A stretch of DNA of 64,000 nt from Odobenus rosmarus divergens (taxonomy: Eukaryota; Chordata; Mammalia; Carnivora; Odobenidae): the NCBI RefSeq assembly GCF_000321225.1, contig NW_004450267.1, positions 1,251,795-1,315,794 on the forward strand. Direction: 5' to 3'. Below are positions 58,061 through 64,000 of the stretch, piece after piece. Both the position numbers and the translations under genes were made by a program. How positions within the stretch are numbered: position 1 is the first letter of the stretch; each line of letters begins with the position of its first letter. The notes beneath the pieces were generated by a model that saw nothing but the letters and a program-made list of their open reading frames with translations, was not told where the DNA came from and did not search any database.

Positions 58061-60834
58061 ACTTCCTAAAGTTCCAGTATGAATTAGAAGCTGAAGTAGG
58101 AATAGAGCAAGGTTTCTGATTCCCAAATAAGTAACCTTTCAATCACATGATGCTTTTTCCCAGCAAATTCAATCTCTTTATAATTACTCTATATATCTTG
58201 GAAGGAGATACTAGAGAACAAAACTGCCAAAATAGCAATTGTTTCTCCATTTAGAATTAGGCCAGGTAAAAATGTCTATTTATCATGAATTGTAAAATAT
58301 CCAATATTGATGGTCTAAAATGTTAAAATATTGTCAGAAATAATTTATTTTGCAATGTGTGAAGCTGAAATATGTTTACCTTTCATATAATTATGAATTA
58401 TTGATATACTTAAACAAAAATTCAAATTGAAAGGATCAAATCCTTCTAATTTCTAACTTACAAAGGGTAGTAATTAAAAGTTAATGATTATTAAAAATTT
58501 ATTGGTGTAAGGTACTAAGATCACTGGGGGAAAGTACAGAGACATATAGAGCTCAATTGATTTCTGCCCATGAGGTGAGATGTAAGAAATGCACACATAA
58601 ACAATCAAATGCATGCCTTGTGCTGTTGGATAAGTGTTATGTTTTTCAGGGAGTACTACAAGATTTCCGGGAACTAAGAAATAATATAGGTGAAAGAAAA
58701 TTATGGAAGACTTCTCAGAAGACATGGCTCCTAAACTGACTCTTGAAAAATAAAGGTACAACAGATGTATAAGAGAATTTTTCATGAGGTGAATGGCATA
58801 AAACATATCCTTGAGTATTATTTTTTAAATGTAGGCAAATGTAACCACCATGAAAGATTTAGTACAAACTTGGCACATATGGGGCCTCAGTACATAACTA
58901 TCATTATTATTTATATTATTTGTAATATTAATAAAAGTGTGGAAAGCTCTCTTTTAATTGTGATTCGCTCTGAATAGAATCTTGTGATTCATCTTGTTTT
59001 CTCCACAAACAAAATATTATTTTTCATATTTCTTTAATCCTGGAAAGGCAACTAAGCTTTCCATTAAAAGATGAGTAGAAGTATTTATTTGTTATTTATA
59101 TATAGCTTGTTCAAAAGAGGATTTAAGATAATTTCCACAGATACATATAATTAGTTATGGTGTTTAAATTTTTAGGAGACTTTAGTTATAGTAATTATCT
59201 GTCTATATATTTTATCACTCCTTGTTAGGAGGGAATCCTATTTTCTCCAAGAAGAGTAAATTTTTACCACCACTCTTTTTTTTACCACAACAGAGAAGTG
59301 GAACTTCAGTTGCTATGTCTACTGCTTTATTCCACAGGAAGAGTAGACAATCGTATTGGTCAAAATTTCATGTTTCTTGGGCCATATAAAAATGTATAGG
59401 GCTATTTAGGTTCAAAGGTGGGGGAAAAGCACAATTCCATCTATTTCACTGCCTGCTTCATGAGGCTAAGCCTCCTCCTTCCTCTCCTAACCCCATGTGG
59501 TCAGCACTTCTGAAACAGAGGTTCTCTCTCCCAGGTTCTCTCATCTGAGGTGTCAGTAGAGGTCCACTATTCTTTCCTTCATTCCTGCTCCTTCAGAGAA
59601 CTTTGCATAGCAGAGTGGGTAGCAGCACTTGGGATCACTTTCTGGACATAGCTCTCTTCACAGGGGAGGCTATAGCTCTAAGGGCTACATCCAGAGACCC
59701 ACAAATAACCTCACATTTTGTCCCAGGTCAACAATAAATTCTGCATTGCAGCTTTTCCAACTACCAGGCACTTGCCACTAATAAAAAAAACATAATTTGG
59801 TTACCATTTGCACTCTTGACCCTATTTTTTTACTGATCAGAACTTAGAAAAGATGCATCAGTAATCAATACTCCAAATTTTAACATCCTTTCTAATTTGG
59901 AAAGTTCTTAATGGCAAGAAGGATAGAGTATTTACTTTGTACCCTTGATGATATCTTGATGATCACAAGGTACTTGACCATCAAGGATGATCAATTAATA
60001 CCGCTCAATGGATATCTGGTTATTCAAACACCTTGAGATCTTTGCAGAAATATTCTCTCATTACAGTTATTCTCTGCCCTGTCCTTCAAATAATCTTTAT
60101 ACAAGGTAACAACATAATTATAAAAATACAGTATGGCTCTGCAATTTGCCTTCCCGATCATAAGTCTTTAGCTATGGGCAGAGGTGGGAACAGAGGGCAG
60201 AAAATGGTGGGGGAGGAAGAACAAAGTGTATGATTTATTTGGATTTTTGAGAATCAGATCACACTGCAGAACTGCGTTTTATCTTCTATTCCACAGAGAA
60301 AGAGTAATGCTTACCGAGACTCTCATGGCAGATCAATACAGTTAGGGAGTAAAAAGAACAAAATTCCAAATCTCAAGTTCCCAATAACTCAGAAAACTTT
60401 AAACTCTGGACAGACTCTATTGTAATATATCAGCTTTCACAGAGTCATAGAATCATTGAAGTAGTTGTCTTAAAATGAGTTCCTGAAGTCACTTAGAAAA
60501 CTACTGGGGAGGTTAGACTTCGACTCATAGACCCCAGTGGTATGCAGAAGGTTCCAAACTACCATCAAATTGGTGGTGACACTGAAATTATATGTTACTG
60601 GGAGCTATGCTCAACAAGCTGAAGGGGCTGCCTGGAAGCTACCGCAGTTAGGCTCCACCAATGTGTGAGTGGGGAAAGTAATCTATATTCAAAGATACAT
60701 CACAATCTAAATATACAACAAGCTATTCCCATACGTTACTTACTATGTGAGATTTAATATAACCCAACAAATCAAGGAACTGTTCAGGCCCTGAATTACA
60801 CACTGGTTCACTCTGACATGAAGCATGAATCATT
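58061..60834. other. Unannotated sequence with faint repeat traces
   Basis: 58,640-58,790 ('GGAAGACTTCTCAGAAGACA', 'ACTGACTCTTGAAAAATAAA') resembles the 3' half of the unresolved ancient family. 59,450-59,760 is GC-richer and more complex without frames. 59,944-59,986 contains repeated TTGATGAT units and CCTTGATG/CATCAAGG inverted pairs. A 110-codon minus frame at 58,474-58,806 matches nothing known. Confidence 0.45.
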
Positions 60835-61025
60835 CCATTTAATCCTCACAGCCCTTAGGGGTAGGTAAGCAATTAATTCCTATGTGACTGAAATTATCTC
60901 CATTTTATAGATGAAGTATCTGAGCCTCAGTGAAATAAAGGGCTTGGCCATAGCCATATATTTCATAATAGATCAAGAGAGTACTAAAACTCAAGCTTCC
61001 TGATTCTAAATCTAGTCCTCTTTTT
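60835..61025 (-). mobile_element. MIR, antisense, nearly full length
   Basis: 'CATTTAATCCTCACAGCCCT', 'TCCATTTTATAGATGAAGTA' and 'CTCAAGCTTCCTGATTCTAA' give the antisense MIR in order. Confidence 0.85.
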
Positions 61026-61554
61026 ACTATAATCTCAAACAAATCTCTTTATATCAAGAACTTATTTTCTAAACCAATGAGTTATGAATAATATCAATTT
61101 ATTATATGGAATAAAGAAAATGAGTAAATGAAATATTACTAGATGATATCTTCTCCTTTAAAAATGGTCTGTGTAAATAAACATCTCTCTAAGAATCCAT
61201 CATTTGAGTATAGTTTTGTTAGTTTTTTTCACATTATAATCCAAAATTCTTTTAAATTTTAAAGTCTTGCTTCATTTCCTACCCCATTCTAATAAAAACT
61301 GAAATGTACTAGAACCTAATTATACTTTTACACTTGGTATTCATGCTGTGAACCACCTTTTAGGTCAGATCTGCATAATTATTTTCATGGATACCTTTAG
61401 TAATTAAAACTTTTTGCATGAAATAAATGAAATACCACCTCTTTGCAAATACTTCCTGTTGTGAGAATATTAAAGTAAGATTCTAGACTATTTCAAGGTT
61501 ATATTGTTTTTAGTGGAAATAACCAGAGACAATCAAGCCAACTAAGAACTAAGT
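61026..61554. other. Unannotated sequence
   Basis: Nothing recognised. Confidence 0.5.
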
Positions 61555-61830
61555 GTGCTCATTCACTCTGATGATAAATGTCTGAGTATCTACTATGTGT
61601 TGGAGATCTAAAAATGAGCACAACCTGGTGTCTGTCCCTGGAAAGATCACAGCTTAGGAGAGCTGGATATATGTTCCATTAAACAAAAATGTACCCTTTT
61701 GACTGACAGAAGCACAGAACATCTGGCTTAGAGAGGGGAAGACATTCATTCTGCTAATGTGAAGATTTCAAAAAGGAGGTGATAATTTAACCAAATCTTG
61801 AAGCAAGAGATGCTTTTGTTACAAGATGAA
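61555..61830 (+). mobile_element. Ancient mammalian repeat, both halves present
   Basis: 'GAGTATCTACTATGTGTTGG' and 'GTGTCTGTCCCTGGAAAGAT' (head) are followed by 'AAAAAGGAGGTGATAATTTA' and ACCAAATCTTGAAGC (tail). This links the head-only copies at 7,830 and 14,395 with the tail-like pieces at 42,870 and 58,640. Confidence 0.6.
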
Positions 61831-62677
61831 TTTAAAGAAGGTGAGGAGGAAAAGGATTAATCCCCATGCTCCAAATGGTATGCCATCAGATATCTGACTA
61901 TATTTTCCATCACATGCATTGTTGGCACCCATCAGAGAGAAGTGAATTTTATGATGGAATTTTTCTCTCCCCAATATGTTAGCCTCCTTAAAATTCTTGC
62001 CAAATCATAAAACCCTCCAAGTCACATATGCATCAAAGGCAGACTCTGGTTGGAAAAGTTTCCATTCACAGTTACTAGTGCTGAGTACTGTGGTGTTACT
62101 GAGTTATGGAGAATTTAAAACACCCAGAAATCTGTTCTCCTCCACCCCACCCTGCCAAGGTACTCAGAGTCATCTACAGTCTGGCTGAATTCATTGATTT
62201 CTGGAATCATGACCAGAGTTTTGGTTGTTTTAGGTATGCATACTAATGGAGGATACAGAGGTTTCCATCACAGAATTTTTAAACAGTCTTCAAAAAGGCA
62301 CATATGAGAGGATGAGATAAACATATTCACAAAGCCAAATGAAGAAAGAATTCATTTTATTAATTGTAATACTTTATATTTGAAAAACACTTAGGATAAT
62401 TTTTTATTATTGTTTGAGTGTGCTCCTGAGATTGACTTTTTATCAAATTACCTTCATTTTATCATCAATCAAATAATTATGTCATGAAAGCAAAGGAAGT
62501 TTTGGGCTACTTATGGAGAACTTTAAGGCATTGTACATGTGTTGCTGAGCCATGGCACACACACACCTGTAATGTATAAAGGTGTTACTGCTTATTGCAG
62601 AGATGTAAGTCTTACAATCTGTGAGTCAGTTTGTTGTATAAAACATCATCCATTCTAAGCTTTCAAAATAGCTTTAG
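61831..62677. other. Unannotated sequence
   Basis: Nothing recognised; a small (AC)n lies near 62,555-62,566. Confidence 0.5.
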
Positions 62678-62911
62678 AATTTACATTCTATCCAGGGTGC
62701 CTGGGTGGCACAGTTGGTTATGTGCCCGACTCTTGGTTTTGGCTCAGGCTGTGATCTCAGGGTCCTGGGATTGAGCTCTGGGGTTGAGCTCTGAGCTCAG
62801 TGGGGAGTCTGCTTGAGTTTCTCTCTCCCTCTCTCACTGACCCTCCCCCCTGCTCTCTCTCTCTCTTTCAAATAAATAAATAAAATTAAAAAAATAATTT
62901 ACATTCTACCC
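62678..62911 (+). mobile_element. Can-SINE, sense, older subtype with internal duplication
   Basis: Body 62,694-62,895. AATTTACATTCTATCC / AATTTACATTCTACCC flanks (62,678-62,693; 62,896-62,911), one mismatch. The body contains a local duplication, GGGATTGAGCTCT then GGGGTTGAGCTCT, not present in the other copies. Confidence 0.96.
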
Positions 62912-63039
62912 AATTCTAAATTATGAGGCAATCTACAAATAAAAATAATGCTAACATAGAAAATTAATGGCCAAACATAAATATTTGGCTGAACTAGACT
63001 TTTTCCTCCAAATAACTCCAATACTGTTAATCACCTCAC

Positions 63040-63312
63040 CTGCTTCTCTTTGCTTAAATTTTCAGGGTTTAGATCTAATCATAGAGCCTGCCATGATCAT
63101 TTAAACCTTCCTTGATTTCCTAATTCCCTTAGCCTCATTTCCTTCACTCTCATCTGTATAGCACAATTCAGCACTGGATATATATTATCTCATTCTCTAG
63201 TTGTATTCTCTTTTTACATACTGCCTCTCCAAATAAATTGGGGGGAACAATGTCTGATATATTCTTTGTACCACCATGATGCTTAACACAATGCTAAGCA
63301 TATAGCTTTGTT
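63040..63312 (+). mobile_element. L2 3' region, sense
   Basis: 'CACTCTCATCTGTATAGCAC', 'GAACAATGTCTGATATATTC' and 'ATGCTTAACACAATGCTAAG' are L2 (MCCATGATGCCTAGCACAATGC pattern). Confidence 0.75.
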
Positions 63313-63599
63313 CGGAAGTTAACAGTCTGTAAAATTTAGCCCATTGTTTTAATGTGCTTAGTTATCTGGTCTGTTACATCAAAGAAGATTAGAAGCAGCA
63401 ACCACCAGAAAGGATCTGAAAGCTAACACAAGTGAGAATAGATTACATGAGAAAAGCTAACCAAAGCATTAAAACCACTAACACCAAAATAGACTGGGGC
63501 TGTTGAGTAAAGAAGCAAATAAACCCAAAACCTTAAGTGCTTCCGAGAATGTACCTGAAAAAAAAAACAAAATATTCACCCAGATTTCAAGTTCATCAG

Positions 63600-63720
63600 C
63601 TACTTATTTAATACTTAGTATGTGCCAGGAACTATGCTAGAACCTGAATTTACAAGAGTTGACATGGCATCTGGATCACTTGCTTTTGAGAAACTTGCTA
63701 TCAGTGGAAAGAAACGTATT
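63600..63720 (+). mobile_element. Ancient mammalian repeat head
   Basis: 'AATACTTAGTATGTGCCAGG' and 'AACTATGCTAGAACCTGAAT' follow the head pattern of the 61,555 element. Confidence 0.55.
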
Positions 63721-64000
63721 GTTTTCAAAACTACATGGTAAATGTTAAAATAGATATAAACACCCTATAGGAGCATAGATAGTTCCTTTACTCAACTTGA
63801 TCCAAAAGGGCTTCCAGGTGGAGTAACATTTTTTGATGACTCTAGTTATCAAGAAAAAGTAAAGCTGACAGTCACTATTTAATAAGGCATTATCATCTCC
63901 AGAAATAAGTTAAAGAATAGGTTTTAGAATGATATTTTTGCCAGAAGTGCTTCAGAATTTGGGTATTTATTATAGGAATAACTTTAGGTGGAAGTGACAA
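63721..64000. other. Unannotated sequence to window end
   Basis: Nothing recognised. Confidence 0.5.

Noticed and set aside
1..64000. Bacterial or viral origin
   Set aside because: Dense SINE/L1/MIR/L2 content and the absence of long frames show vertebrate nuclear DNA.

Overview
The window is nuclear DNA of a carnivoran mammal, and no protein-coding exon or functional RNA gene can be supported in it. Two repeat families point to the lineage. About 23 copies of a tRNA-derived Can-SINE carry the core 'GGTGGCTCAGTCAGTTAAG ... GGTCATGATC' and end in CT-rich sequence plus (AAATA)n. Several L1 3' ends finish in 'ATGATGTAATGTATGGTGAT'. The SINE consensus is the general arctoid type (bears, seals, mustelids). 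The dog-specific SINEC_Cf head and the felid-specific variant are both absent. I infer a non-canid caniform, from remembered family consensuses and without a database search. Layout: 0-9 kb holds a SINE split by foreign DNA, compound microsatellites, an L1M 3' end, an antisense carnivore L1 tail and ancient L2/MIR debris. 9-14 kb is a cluster of young insertions: five SINEs, two sibling 5'-truncated L1s with clear target-site duplications, and an older MER5-type DNA transposon. 14-21.8 kb has no SINE and is AT-rich, with L1M remnants at 19.5-20.5 kb and a small CpG cluster near 15.6 kb. 21.8-38 kb is again SINE-dense, with a perfect 18-bp hairpin at 27.4 kb, an LTR-like stretch at 28.7-29.3 kb, a hAT-type transposon at 34.5 kb and a CG/CA repeat likely to form Z-DNA at 36.0 kb. 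38-50 kb is mostly unannotatable sequence with scattered SINEs, MIR/L2 pieces and a solo MLT1-type LTR at 47.6 kb. 50.2-56.8 kb is one nearly full-length, dead, ancient L1M on the minus strand, itself hit by a SINE. 57-64 kb is L2/MIR-type relics and one SINE. The longest open frames (148, 129, 126 codons) are either inside repeats or match nothing I recognise, so the window reads as intergenic or deep intronic. The clearest biology is its insertion history, which nested elements and matching target-site duplications allow one to order: L2/MIR/MER5/hAT first, then L1M and MLT1, then Can-SINEs and carnivore L1s. I found no convincing new gene system. The most notable anomalies are the interrupted SINE at 158-630, the hairpin at 27,435-27,484, the LTR-like unit and the inverted SINE pairs.
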